Shown here: positions 32,100 to 42,965 of the stretch, piece after piece
Position numbering within the stretch: the stretch's first letter is position 1
Layout: every line of letters starts with the position of its first letter
From: Astropecten irregularis
Lineage: Eukaryota; Echinodermata; Asteroidea; Paxillosida; Astropectinidae
DNA length: 64,000 bases
Assembly (NCBI GenBank): GCA_963971285.1
Contig: OZ020244.1
Location: 7,254,001-7,318,000 of the forward strand
Reading direction: 5' to 3'
The notes under the pieces: model-generated
What the model was told of the DNA's origin: nothing
Databases searched by the model: none
What the model saw: the letters and a program-made list of their open reading frames with translations, nothing else
Made by a program: the position numbers and the translations under genes

Positions 32100-34200
32100 T
32101 AAGCGTGAACAATGAAAAACTAGAGTTTATGGCTGTTGGAAACAGCACATAAGGCTTTTCCGCGTATGATATAATTACATGCTTTATTAATAAGATGCTA
32201 CTTCAGGTTTTTGATTCTCGTTCTTACCTCTTTTAAATGAGGAGCTTCTTCTGGGGTTTGTTCAAACTTAATTGGCATAATAAAGTTTGCCCCTTTAAGG
32301 CCCTGTCCCGTGACGCACAATTTTGCATTTTTGAATTAATTCAACTACACATCGTATATTTCATAGATGACCATTATTTTCAAGTACAAAACTCTGCTCA
32401 CAAACAAAAACACATGTACGCAGTCTGTGGATCATTGCAGTTTTTTCATACAACTAAGTTCCCACAGCCTACATCGATCGGTTAGTTAGTAGTTACATGT
32501 TTTTAAATGAAAGATTTACGTGTATGGCAACATGTATGCATGTACGAAGTTTTGTATTTTGAATAAATCGGACATTACATGTCATCATATATTTTACACA
32601 GGGAAAAGACGTTCATGTTGTGTATATGGGAATTGATTCAATACTGAACACATCGTATGTTTTATAAATGACCATATCATACAAAACTCTGTTCACAAAC
32701 AAAAACACAAGTACGAATCCATGGATCATTGCAGTTTTTTCTTACACAACTCGTCTATTAAGATGTATTTATAAGCTTAAGAGCACCCATGAAATGACAT
32801 AAAATACTCCGCAATCTACGTCGATAGCATTTCGGTTAAGATTTTATGGTTTGTAAATACATATAATATAAAAAAAGACTTACATGCATTGTCTATGGCA
32901 TTAAACATGTAAGTTTTACATACTGTATATAATGTTTTACACATGTTTTGGGGAATTGAGTCCCATCGTACCATTTTACTATGACCATTATTTTCATGTC
33001 AATCGGGTAGCGTGAGAAAAAAACCAACAAGTTGTTGTACGGCATGAACTTGACAGGAGCATACCGTGGGCCGTACATACTTTGACATACAATACGTACT
33101 TACATGTACACCGATGGAATTCTGGTCTAGTAAGATTTTGTTTGAAAATGATATAAAAATGACGTACGTGCATTTTTCATGAGGGAAAATATAGTTTTGA
33201 GTCAACGGTCAATCTGACATCACGTCCCGGCCCATGGCCCAGTGCGCAAGCCATGCCGTCGGGTCGCGGCTGGCGGCTCACCAGCTGCGCCGCCCATCCA
33301 CCGACTTTCGACTGCCGGTGCATGGTGGTTGCCACTATGAAACGGCCGTATAAATACCACCGCGTGTACTAACAATGGTCATCCAGCCGAGGTCGGGCCG
33401 ATGGGGGACCGACGCTGACTGTGTTTTGCCTATAAATAGGCCTACGGAATAGAATATTTATACAAAACGCGACCCATAAAATGACGTACAATACGGCAAC
33501 CTACATTACGATAGTTGGTACTGTTATTTAACGATATATAAAAAGTCTTACATGAAAATGTCTATGGGAGATAATAAACGAAGTTTTGATCGAGTCACGC
33601 AATCCGCGGACATTAATTATGAATGTCATACACACAGTGCAGTGAATCGCGTACGTACAGTGCAGTGTACATGTATGGGGAGAGTTGAGCCATTCGAGCA
33701 TCATTATGTTTTGTACACGACCATATTGTCACGTAATCTGTGTACAAAGTTAACGGGCTGTGAGAAATATTAAAAAATTCATATAAATCGGCAGTTTAAT
33801 AGTAGCCAAAGAGCCACCTAGAAAAAGTCTATGGTAACTCAAGCGACAAGAAGAAGGGGAAGAAGAAAAACAAAAAACAGATCAGAAATAAAGGCTTTTC
33901 GCTTGCGCGAAAAAGCCAAAAATCTTTGTTCACTGACTTTTCAATGACTTGAATTAATCCAGTCAGTTTCCCTTGTGGTTATTAATTTCTTTGATGATTA
34001 AATCATTAAACCACATGTCAATCAAGAAACCTTATATTGCTTTTAAGTTTGTACATTCTCCAGTCAAGATGTATGAGAACAATTGCAACCAAAAGAAACC
34101 TTGGCTCTGGACTAATAGAAAAATTATATTGAGAACCATATAATGAATGCCAATTGTTTCTGTCATAAACTGTATTTAGCACTTTTCCCACCATGGTCAA
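32100..34200. other. Large intron with repeats and a GC-rich block
   Basis: No coding domain. GACCATTATTTTCAAGTAC-type segments recur near 32370 and 32670. A GC-rich block at 33220-33410 stands out from AT-rich flanks. A fragment of the 323-bp family lies at 33915-33985, preceded by a GGCTTTTCGC/GCGAAAAAGCC hairpin at about 33893-33918. Confidence 0.5.
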
Positions 34201-34226
34201 TGTGAACTCCCTTTATGTTTTTTAAG

Positions 34227-34311
34227 AGGACACCACAGAGCGTATTACCTGTGGACAGCATTTCCAGCTGAACATGCTACGAGAGCATAGAGAATTATGC
34301 GGAGACGAAAG
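34227..34311 (+). CDS. Exon with small zinc-knuckle
   Basis: Between a T-rich AAG acceptor and AAAG|GTAGGC donor. It encodes TERITCGQHFQLNMLREHRE followed by LCGDE. The C-x3-F-x4-L-x2-H-x3-C spacing resembles RAD18/UBZ-type ubiquitin-binding zinc fingers, though the first Cys pair is incomplete. Confidence 0.6.
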
Positions 34312-34657
34312 GTAGGCAGAACATTCAGTTCTTCCAATCACATGAACTTTGCAAAGATATGAAATGTAATAAAATGCATAACCATTAATTCCTAGGCAAC
34401 AATTTAATGGTTTTGCCAATCAATTCATGAACATAGCAGATCTCATTTCTGTTAGGAAATTAACTATTTACTCCTGGCTTCCAATTTCATGGGTTTATTC
34501 ACAGATAGGGTTATTTATGTATAGGTTTCCTTTTTTAGTAAAACACACTCTAAGTAAAAGGTTAGCATGTTTTTTTCCCCGTTGATGTGAATTTGTTGCT
34601 TTTTCTCAAAGAATTATCATCTTGATTTTATTCTTTCATCGCTGTTTTCTTTATCAG

Positions 34658-34694
34658 CACATTTGAAAATACAAGTGACTCTGGTCGTGAGGAT
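34658..34694 (+). CDS. Micro-exon of 37 bp
   Basis: Bounded by TTTATCAG and GGAT|GTAAGT, both strong splice sites. Encodes a Ser/Asp-rich linker (TFENTSDSGRED). Confidence 0.5.
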
Positions 34695-35142
34695 GTAAGT
34701 CATTTCTATTTGTTGAATGCTGTTTTTATGTTTTTGTTTTTGTTTTTTTTGTTGTTTTTTTTATTACATGAGGAGCCTGTGCCATGCCAAAAGTCGTACT
34801 TGATTGGAGCCATCGGAATACCCTTTACACTTTTTCCTGAGGACCATATTTAGGTTTTGTTTTGTTCAAATTCTATAGCCATATAATGTGTAATCACTTT
34901 GGGATTTTGGAGAAGATTTTTTAAAGGTTGTATCATACTTTAGTAAGAGACCGAAACAGAAATGTTCACAGATTTACGTATAACTTACAGGGTATGACGA
35001 TGGTGCTGGTAGAAACATGCTGTTAAAATGTTTCCGCCTGAAATGGTGTATTTATCCAGAAATTATTAAAATAACGACCGAAAATCTTTTCGATCTTTAA
35101 AAAGATCAAAAATAAAAGAGAAAACACTTAAGAAATACTGTA

Positions 35143-35508
35143 GCCGTTTTTCGCTGTTTTCTCAAAAAGTGGGCAACGTATGGGACTGGAATTTTCACAG
35201 ATGACTATTACTGTATCTTTCTTGATATTTTTGCCCATGAGTCTGTATTTTTTTTTTTTAACCAATGTATGATAACCTTCAAGTTTCAAATTTTTGTGAG
35301 CCTCTCCCGTTTATGCAACAAACGGCCGTTTAAGGAAGTTGTGAAATGTTGCGTGGCAATGTTACAAAGACATGGCTTCTGACTGTCAAACGAACAAAGA
35401 TGATTGACTATTAGCCGTTTTTCGCTGTTTTCTCAAAAAGTGGGCAACGTATGGGACTGGAATTTTCACAGTATCTTCCTTGATATTTTTGCCCACAATT
35501 CTGTATTT
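35143..35508. repeat. Direct repeat pair in intron, 271 bp apart
   Basis: The segment from GCCGTTTTTCGCTG to CTGTATTT occurs at 35143-35250 and 35414-35508, with a small deletion in the second. A fragment of the 323-bp family (TGGCTTCTGACTGTCAAACG, 35373) lies between them. Confidence 0.8.
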
Positions 35509-36080
35509 CTTTGACAAAAACCAGTATGATACTACCTTTAAGGATAAAGGGCCACGAATTCAAACAGATAATTAAAGGTACTCAACCAATATGTAACACT
35601 TGCGAATATTCTGTTACCCAGGAAATGGCTCTTTATACAATTTGTATAAAAAAAAAAGGTTGATGCGTAATAGGATAAGGAATGAAGAAATACAGATTCA
35701 ATGGAATTTCTCTGAGCACACACAATTGTAGCAAACAATATACAGTGTTGATGGTATGAACATCTGAAGTGGAATGCCAGAACCTGGGACTAACCACACT
35801 GCTGCATATCTTCTGGCTCACAGTGGGTGGTTGTTGCTAAAAGGCAATTCCTCCTGTGCTAGCCTAAACGCAAATGCAGTAGAACTTTACACAATACACT
35901 TGAATGCAGAGAAAGCAAAACGATAACAATAATAAAGAAATACAAATAATCCTGTCACAATTCATTCTGACAGCAGCAGTTATTATTTTATAATGTGATT
36001 GTCAAAATGATAGATTAATTCAGTTTACGTAGTTCTAAAATGGAACTGATTTCTATCTGTTGTTTCTTTGAAGAATTCAG

Positions 36081-36140
36081 CAAGTGTTTCGACCCATGAT
36101 GACTGCCACACAGAGCTGCAGCTGTTGACTAACGATTTAA
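36081..36140 (+). CDS. Possible 60-bp exon
   Basis: After GAAGAATTCAG, the frame encodes a Thr/Leu-rich segment (VSTHDDCHTELQLLTND) and ends before GTATAA. Weak donor; tentative. Confidence 0.3.
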
Positions 36141-36432
36141 GTATAATAGGAGGCCTACAAGAGATGCAACACTTTATGTTCCACAAAGGGAACATCACAA
36201 CATACATGTATATAATAGGACAGAAAGGGAATGCATGTCGGCAGGTTTGTCATGTGGCATTTGGGCATAATTCTGCAAATATATATGCATTTATGAGCTG
36301 TTTCTTTACTTTCACACCCAAACCCTGGCAAAGCTAAAATTTCACATTTTCATCAGGAGAGTAACTGTTACCAGTTACTAGTAAGAGTACAGTTACTTTC
36401 CTGAGGAGTGAGGATGAACAGAGCACATGCAC

Positions 36433-36555
36433 TGTTCGGAACGTCGAGACAATCCCTACGGTTCTTCTCAGAACCACACAATCTCACAGAAGAGATTACA
36501 TGGTATCCTTTTAGTACTTCCACCATGCATAGCTTTAAGTCTTACTTCACAATTT
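36433..36555. repeat. Penelope-associated segment in intron
   Basis: Nearly the same as 24125-24262, from CACTGTTCGGAACGTCGAGA to TAGCTTTAAGTCTTACTT. It is alone here, without Penelope coding sequence. Confidence 0.8.
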
Positions 36556-36827
36556 AATTTGTTTGCATTTTAGGTATGTTTAATGGCTAATGCTCCTGAT
36601 GTTTCATTGCAATTTCCAAACAGCAAAATAGAGTGTAAAAATCTTTTTCATGTGTATCGGTTTGACGTCTCCCGACGAAGACTAGAGCAGGCTTGTCAAA
36701 ATAGTGAGAAATGCGAACGAAATAGAAGTGCGAAAATACGAACGATTCTTACATGGTGTTTCCGCAAATCGATCCACATACCAATTGTCACCAAGCATGC
36801 CAAAAATAATGTGGAATTTCATTTCAG

Positions 36828-36961
36828 GAACCACACTTGGGCAGCAGTCTCAACCCTGCTTCTTATGATGCATATCTCCAGCTGATGGAGGATGATCGTG
36901 AAGATGATGATGACTTATTGATTGCTGTGGAGAGAAGCCTTGAAGACTTTGTTAGACCTGT
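36828..36961 (+). CDS. Exon with ubiquitin-interacting motif
   Basis: Acceptor TTCATTTCAG. Encodes EPHLGSSLNPASYDAYLQLM then DDDDLLIAVERSLED. The latter matches the UIM pattern (acidic-rich, Leu-x-x-Ala-x-x-x-Ser-x-x-acidic) at every key place. The donor GTATGT at 36962 leaves phase 2, which fits the HECT exon at 37407. UIMs bind ubiquitin, fitting a ligase. Confidence 0.72.
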
Positions 36962-37406
36962 GTATGTATAGAACATTGTAAATCACATTCAGTCATCAGT
37001 CACACAGAATACACAAATACATTACTTAAAGGCTTGATTTTAACGGAGGCCACGGAGGCCACTGCCTTCGTGCCCCCTTAACATGCTTCCATAGACATTA
37101 TGATTTTTCAATGGGAGTGCCCCTTGCAATGGAAAAGTGGCCTTGCCCTTTCAGAACCAATTTCAAGGCCTGTTACTTGTAACACAATTAGCAAAATTAC
37201 CATAGATGTATGGATGATAGATCATTATAAATGGTTGAGCTGCAGGCTTGTAGTTTTCTGTACATGCATTTTATATCCTGTGTTTGACAACACAGCCACA
37301 TTTGTAGGGGATCCCCCCATTGTTACTTGGTCTTAAATAACCTGGCTGTTAAAGTACATTTTGATAATGGTAATAAATAAATGTAATTCATTTTGAATGC
37401 TTTCAG

Positions 37407-37609
37407 GCCCTCTGCAGATGATGTTCCCAAAATAGTGGAAAGTGTAAGCACCAACATACATGGAGAAATTCTGAGCCTCATTGTCCAAAGGAGACGAATT
37501 TTGACATTGGAAGGACATTGGAAGGTTTTTCCTTTTGGAGGCCACTCCAAGTAACCTTTTCTGGAGAGGAGGCAGAAGATGAAGGAGGACCTTGTCGGGA
37601 GTTCTTCAA
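37407..37609 (+). CDS. HECT exon A, frameshifted by an 11-bp duplication
   Basis: After TGCTTTCAG. Starts PSADDVPKIVESVSTNIHGE and ends VTFSGEEAEDEGGPCREFF, the canonical start of a HECT N-lobe (acidic, D-x-GGP-x-REF). ACATTGGAAGG is present twice in tandem (37504-37514, 37515-37525). The two halves are in different frames, and counting the 11 bp once makes the exon length and phase agree with both neighbours. Confidence 0.8.
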
Positions 37610-37722
37610 GTATGTAATTTTTCATGAGCTCTTGGGTACACACTGAGTATCCAGCACGTTTATTTATTATCATTATTCTTAAGAAGATATCATATAAACT
37701 TGTATACATGACATCCTTGCAG

Positions 37723-37990
37723 GCTTTTGATGCGTGAGGTAACGAGTGGGATGGGTGTCTTCTGCAGCACAACTAAGCCAGGCATGGCCACCTTCACATG
37801 CGACCTGGCATTACTTCGCACAAATTCTTACAAGCTAGCTGGCCAGTTTGCACTCTGGAGTTTGATGAACGGTGGACCCGGTCTCAGGGCACTCTGTCCT
37901 TCAACATTTGCAGCCATGATGGGCAACAGCGTTAACATGGAAGACATTAAGTACATATCCGATGACATTGCCAGAAACATCCTGACTGAA
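37723..37990 (+). CDS. HECT exon B
   Basis: Acceptor TCCTTGCAG, donor GAA|GTAAGT. An uninterrupted 89-codon frame starts LLMREVTSGMGVF and includes SYKLAGQFALWSLMNGGPG, the HECT segment where the E2-binding lobe packs (G-x-x-x-x-x-S-x-x-x-G-G-P). This exon is intact. Confidence 0.85.
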
Positions 37991-38305
37991 GTAAGTGACC
38001 ACATGTTAACAATCTAATATCATCCGAACCAAAATGTGCAATCGCTGTTTCAGTGGATTGGACTACTAGAGCTGTTATTTTCTTTACTATAAAAGTGTAC
38101 TACTACTAATTTAATTTCACAAAACTCCTGTAATGGTGTTTGAATGTCGCCACTGTCTTGATGCTAACACATACAAATCCTTTGTTGTGAAATGGACCAC
38201 TTCTAAAAATGGGCAATAACAGAATGTTGCATATGGGTGCCATGAATTAATTATGTCAAACATATATATCATTCCACTGTACAGTTGCACCGTTGCTCAC
38301 TGCAG

Positions 38306-38442
38306 GAGGAGTTTGCGGACATCATCTCGAAACACATGGACTGGCTAATAGAGAGAGGTGTCTCAAGACTCCACAACTTAAAACTGGAGAGGGATCGTGA
38401 CCCACTCGTCATGGATCTGCTTACACATGAATTGTACTACAG
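38306..38442 (+). CDS. HECT exon C
   Basis: Acceptor CACTGCAG, donor ACAG|GTACTG. Encodes EEFADIISKHMDWLIERGVS and on to LLTHELYYR. It joins in phase to the exons on both sides and carries no lesion. Confidence 0.8.
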
Positions 38443-38936
38443 GTACTGCAGATGATGTATTACACTAGTCATAATTTATTTGGATGTCTAAAGTATAAAA
38501 ATTGTAATTTTCAAAATCATCATTTAAGTATGTCAAAAGTTAATAAATATTGGTTTGCAGTACACATGGATATCCCCGTAATTACCGAAGGGGATGAAAT
38601 AAGCAGCCTTCACAAATCTCATCAGCTCAGATTTGTATTATCAGTGTATTTTGCATGTGTCATAATACAATGCCTGCATAAATCCCCATAAAACCGGTAG
38701 GTTCTTGAGAATCCATTTTTGAAATTGCATTCTAATTTGGAATTGGTGATAGATTTTTTAAATTGTATTGATTGTTGAAAAAAAGTACTTTTAAGTCCGT
38801 AAATTATCGCACCACTGGTTAGATCGTTATTAGAGTACACTTTCCAACAAAAATTATCTACAACTACATCTTAATTAATGTTTGTTGTGAAATAGCTAAA
38901 CATAAATTTAATCATCAAATAGTCAAAAGGGAAACT

Positions 38937-39230
38937 GTAATGTTTCTCAGGTTGCAGCATTGTTAAGGCTGTGCGTATCGATAAAATGATCCTTGGGATA
39001 TAGCGGTATACAAGGTGCGTTGTTTCATGGCTTCTGACTAGCTGCCAAAACGAACAAAGATAATTGACTATTAGTGACATCACACCAACATAGGGCTGGA
39101 TAGTTCGGTCGGTAGAGCGCTGGTAAAGTACATGTATTCTGGAGATGACTGGTTCGAGTCCCGCTCCAGTCTATTTTTTTTCACTCTTCTATGACTTCAA
39201 ATTCAGTCAGTTTCCCTTTTGGTTTATTTT
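38937..39230 (+). repeat. Diverged copy of the 323-bp unit with tRNA-like core
   Basis: Shares GGTTGCAGCATTGTT, ATGGCTTCTGACT, CAACATAGGGCTGGA, the B box GGTTCGAGTCC (tRNA-like 39094-39172) and TCAGTCAGTTTCCC in the same order as the array at 28118. The anticodon arm is enlarged and the A box altered, so it is an old copy. It sits in the intron before HECT exon D. Confidence 0.8.
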
Positions 39231-39333
39231 ATGATAACATTAAGTCTTTGTGATATTTGTGTTTAAAACATGACAATGATGTCTGAATGTACATCTGTTC
39301 ATGTGGATTTGTCTGTATACGTCATTTATACAG

Positions 39334-39534
39334 AGTCCAACCAGCTGTAGCTCGAGAAGATGAAGGAGAATACAGCAGCGGGAGCAGCTCTATTTGTATT
39401 TGATGGAAAGTCATTGACTATGGCTCACCTGAGAAGTGTGTACAAAGTTGACTTTTCGGAGCAAGGTTCGAACAACCGTGTACTGGAGGAAGATACGATC
39501 TATTCCCTTGAGCTGTTCCTTCAGAAGTGTGATG
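39334..39534 (+). CDS. HECT exon D, internal frame change
   Basis: Acceptor TTTATACAG. The phase from the previous exon gives RVQPAVARE, but the rest of the exon is protein-like only in another frame (from 39360: ENTAAGAALFVFDGKSL then VDFSEQGSNNRVLEED). SE-GS-x-x-R-x-x-E-E-D is a conserved HECT segment. The shift lies between about 39350 and 39370. The donor GATG|GTAAAT fits the next exon. Confidence 0.7.
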
Positions 39535-39915
39535 GTAAATATGTTTTGGCAAATTTATGTCATCAACCAGCATGAAAAACACCGAATCTGAATGGCTGTT
39601 GCAAAATGAAAAGCTCATCATTTAATACCGGAACGCTGTTAACATCAACCAAAATAATGTGTACATGATCATACTTTCTCTTGTTAATGAAGATGTTTGC
39701 TCAGGTTATAAGCGCAGTCACTCACAGTGTTCTTCCATGATTAGTGGATAGTAGTGTATTATGTCATACCTGTATAAGAAAGCCTTGTTACCAAGAAAAC
39801 ATTCTGGAAGTCCAAATTTTTGTAATACTTTCGTTTTTCTTTGTGTACCAGTCATCTGATGACAAGGTTCTAGATAAACAAGGTCAACAGTCTGATCCAT
39901 GCATTTTTGTTCCAG

Positions 39916-40170
39916 GTAAACAGATTACTGTCTCCTTGGTGCAGGTACTGGATTTCTGGACTGGTGCAGACCAAATTCCTCCCTGTGGATTCAGAAAGGA
40001 TCTGATCGTAGACTTCTACACTCCAGTAACAGGAATCAGAAGACTACCGAGTGCCAACACCTGCGGCCCCGTCCTATGGCTACCAAGGGGCAAAGATGAC
40101 CCCGATGAGCTTCAAGCTCCATTGTCATGGATTCGGGAAAATTTTATCCATCTGTTTTGTTTGTGTTTTT
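39916..40170 (+). CDS. Last HECT exon with catalytic cysteine
   Basis: Acceptor TTGTTCCAG. Encodes VQVLDFWTGADQIPPCGF and RRLPSANTCGPVLWLPRG. The HECT C-lobe motif LP-x-A-x-T-C is intact, with the active-site Cys. The extreme C-terminus is unclear: a Gly-Phe-Gly-Lys-Ile string expected near the end lies in the +1 frame (about 40132), so a further small shift may exist. The exon runs into a minisatellite at 40226. Confidence 0.75.
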
Positions 40171-40225
40171 GTTTTGGCCATCAGTCAATATCCTTTGTTG
40201 TGCACATGCTCCCATAATGGTTGTT

Positions 40226-40795
40226 GTGTACCAGATTGTATGTTTTAAATCTCCCAGAAAGTTGATGAAAGTGAGCAATTTGACAGCTGAGGTAACTGTT
40301 CTTGTGTACCAGATTTTCCATTTTTTTTCTTGCCCAGAAAGTTGATGAAAGTGAGCAATTTGACAGCTGAGGTTACTGTTCTTGTGTACCAGATTGTACA
40401 ATTTTTATCTTGCCTAGAAAGTTGATGAAAGTGACAACTTTGACAGCTGAAGTAACTGTTCTTGTTGTACCAGATTGTACAAATGTTATCTTGCCCAGAA
40501 AGTTGTTAAAAGTGAGCAATTTGACAGCTGAGGTAACTGTTCTTGTGTACCAGATTTTCCAATGTTTTATCTTGCCCAGAAAGTTGATGAAAGTGAGCAA
40601 TGTGACAGCTGAAGTAACTGTTCGTGTGTACCAAATTGTATGTTTTATCTTGCCCAGAAAGTTGATGAAAGTGAGCAATGTGACAGCTGAAGTAACTGTT
40701 CTTGTGTACCAGATTATATGTTTTATCTTGCCCAGGAAGTTGATGAAAGTGAGCAATGTGACAGCTGAAGTAACTAGATTATTTCATTTGGGTAA
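40226..40795. repeat. 80-bp minisatellite, 7 units
   Basis: GTTGATGAAAGTGAGCAA-type anchors lie at 40261, 40341, 40421, 40502, 40583, 40661 and 40739 (periods 78-81). Both strands are open for 120-160 codons because of the repeat. I regard the encoded repeats as incidental. Confidence 0.93.
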
Positions 40796-40799
40796 GGAA

Positions 40800-41597
40800 A
40801 GTGGACATTTGAAAGCTGAAAAAAAACTTATTATTGTGTACCAGATTACTACCAGCAAGCATTTAAAAAAAAAAAGAAGTTTCAGCAGACATGTTTGAGG
40901 CTGGATTTGTTTCATTACAGACTGATAAATTTACAGCTCTTGCTATTACAAAATACCAATATGTTCACACTTGTCAAGAACTTCTTTGAAAAACAAATTC
41001 TTGCGGCAATTCATATTTCAACCGTAATTAAGGCTTATAATGTATCGAAGCTTCCTTGGTTTTTTGTATTGAGCAAAACAGCTGAAGTGAGGTTTTTATT
41101 ATAATTTCCGAGGCAGATTACTGGCTGACTTTTTAAGAGTAAGGGACTGTAAGTATCAAAGACATTTTGAAAATGTTGACCATGGCCAAAAAATTGACTT
41201 TATTTTAATTTTTATACAGGTTGTATTTGATTGACCCTAGCCCCAAACTAAGAAAAATCTTTTTTGGTGTAAAATTACTTTGTTGCCATAGCAACAGCCA
41301 AATTGCCATTTAATTTTCAACAATTTTCACAAAGATCACTTACATGTATTGTTGAGATGAGACATTGGTCTGGTAAATAATAAAACAATAAGCTGGGGGA
41401 AAATTATTCCTTCTTCCCATTATCGCTGGACATTTGACAATTGTTTCACAAATTAGTTCCCATGGCAACAAAGATTTTTTTTAAATGTTTGTCCATATTT
41501 ATAAGTTTGGGGAAAAGTCCCATCTGACATGAAAGTTTCAAGAAAATCTGTTTTTGATATTTTAAGTCCCTAACGCCATAAAGAGAGCATACCAATG
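40800..41597. other. Non-coding AT-rich DNA
   Basis: No domain-bearing ORF. GCCATAGCAACAGCC (near 41286) and CCCATGGCAACAAAG (near 41459) recur as a loose pair. Confidence 0.45.
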
Positions 41598-41707
41598 GGA
41601 GACTTTGGGGAACCGGTCTTCAAGTCCACAGCGCACGCACAAAACACCGCGCGCATGCTCACAATTGCATGCGCTGTTTTCTTGAAGACCAGTTCTCCAA
41701 AGTCTCC
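41598..41707. mobile_element. 110-bp MITE
   Basis: GGAGACTTTGGGGAACCGG continuing to TCTTCAAG at the left is inverted at the right (CTTGAAGACCAGTTCTCC then AAAGTCTCC): 27-bp TIRs with two mismatches. The centre is CG-rich (GCGCATGCTCACAATTGCAT). Confidence 0.8.
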
Positions 41708-42035
41708 GATTATAAGAGTGTTATAGCAAGAAATAAATTGCACCAAATGAAGGCAAATACAACTTTTGCTCGTAAGAAGGGTTTATTTCTTGTCATGCTT
41801 TGTCCAAGTTGGACAAAAAAAACACTGGCTTGCATTAAGCCGGTGAAAAAACATTGTTGGGAAACACTAGGCCATTTGAGAAATAACAAGGTTTTAATAA
41901 TAGTACAAACACAATACGTCAAGTCTGAAAGAAATTCAAGACTGACCTACTCACAGTGCATATCTTTCTCTGTCACTCATATTTCCAGGTTTCTTTGTGA
42001 TCATTACAATCTGGCAAATGACCTTTTTATTCTAG

Positions 42036-42256
42036 TCAAACATGTCCATGGTCTCTAATTTTCTCCACTAAGTGTAATACATTCCAAAGCTTCAAAAATA
42101 TGTCTATTCCACTGTTGATACTGTGCCTCAAAGGATTTACTTGGTGGCGGAGTGTCTCGTACTGATCCTGGGAGAGAGCCACACTTGGTTCTTCAACCTC
42201 ACCTTGTGCAACCCCAGCAGCAGCATTGAGCTGGCCATCTCTATCATCCAATGGCT
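42036..42256 (-). CDS. Candidate exon of an unknown minus-strand gene
   Basis: On the minus strand a TTTTCCTGTATAATACAG acceptor is followed by a 70-codon frame: DDRDGQLNAAAGVAQGEVEE, then LSQDQYETLRHQVNPLRHSI and NSGIDIFLKL. Composition and pattern look like a real protein segment, but I do not recognise a family. The end near 42060 may be a splice donor (GGAAT|GTATTA). A possible first exon lies at 42878-42965 on the same strand. Confidence 0.35.
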
Positions 42257-42877
42257 GTATTATACAGGAAAAATAGATAGAGAGAATATGTTACAAGTAT
42301 GATTCAAAATTACACACCACGCAGCATCTACAATAAAAAAAATTAAACAAAAAAAGTCAAACAAAGACAAGTAATTGCCACAAACCCCACCGTCAATTAA
42401 ATATGTGTTGAACTTTTTCATGCATGGTCCGGTAAACCGACTCTTTCAAAGATGTTTGCACATGCTTCCATCTCCACCATTTGCTTTCCCAATATATTTT
42501 GTTTGAAATGTCTTATGCAGCCTTTGGCATCGATATTAATTATTTTTGAAATGCGAAAATGATGTGAACATGACACTGCCCCAGACAGACCACGACAAAG
42601 CAAGATTCACTTATAACAATCAAAGTACAGTAATTACTTGTACAGGAATGTCCATTCCAGCAGGGTAACCGTAGGGTTACGACAAAACTGGATAACAAAA
42701 ATGGGTACAACCTTTTTGGCCAACTTGTGAAATACATTTGCACTTAGTTTTCCACTTTCCAAAATCCAAACACAAAATCTGACTACATGGATCTGATTGG
42801 TACTTATCAATGAGTCAAATAAAACCACTTTGAATATCGAAAGATCATTATATGCAGAAAAATGACCCAAAACCTAC

Positions 42878-42965
42878 CGAAGGTGTCGAGATTCCCTCCG
42901 TTTGCCGTCAGTCGGCCATTTTGAATAGTGCGCAGTGTGCCATCTCGACCTTTCAAACTCAAGTT
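42878..42965 (-). promoter_or_regulatory. Possible TSS/first exon on minus strand
   Basis: On the minus strand a CAAAATGGCCGAC motif (a YY1-like start-site element, known from many animal promoters) lies in a short CG-richer patch. Its ATG runs into TGA after three codons. It is followed by CTTCG|GTAGGT, a plausible donor. It may be the 5' end of the gene containing 42036-42256. Confidence 0.3.

Larger units (their letters stand above)
30054..40170 (+). pseudogene. SAM / zinc-knuckle / UIM / HECT ubiquitin-ligase-like gene, damaged
   Basis: Predicted exons: 30054-30146, 30996-31087, 31652-32048, 34227-34311, 34658-34694, possibly 36081-36140, 36828-36961, 37407-37609, 37723-37990, 38306-38442, 39334-39534 and 39916-about 40170. 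In order they encode a SAM domain, a Lys-rich conserved segment, a CxxxF..L..H..C zinc-knuckle, a UIM and a HECT-type catalytic lobe with LPSANTC. HECT enzymes pass ubiquitin from E2 to substrate through that Cys (known). Lesions: TGA at 31921, an 11-bp duplication at 37504-37525 and a frame change in the 39334 exon. Intact splice sites beside these lesions suggest a recent loss, a null allele or assembly errors. Confidence 0.8.

Noticed and set aside
40373..40898. Long ORFs on both strands encoding 26-residue repeats
   Set aside because: They arise from the 80-bp minisatellite; unit length varies (78-81), and both strands are open, which is typical of repeat artefacts.
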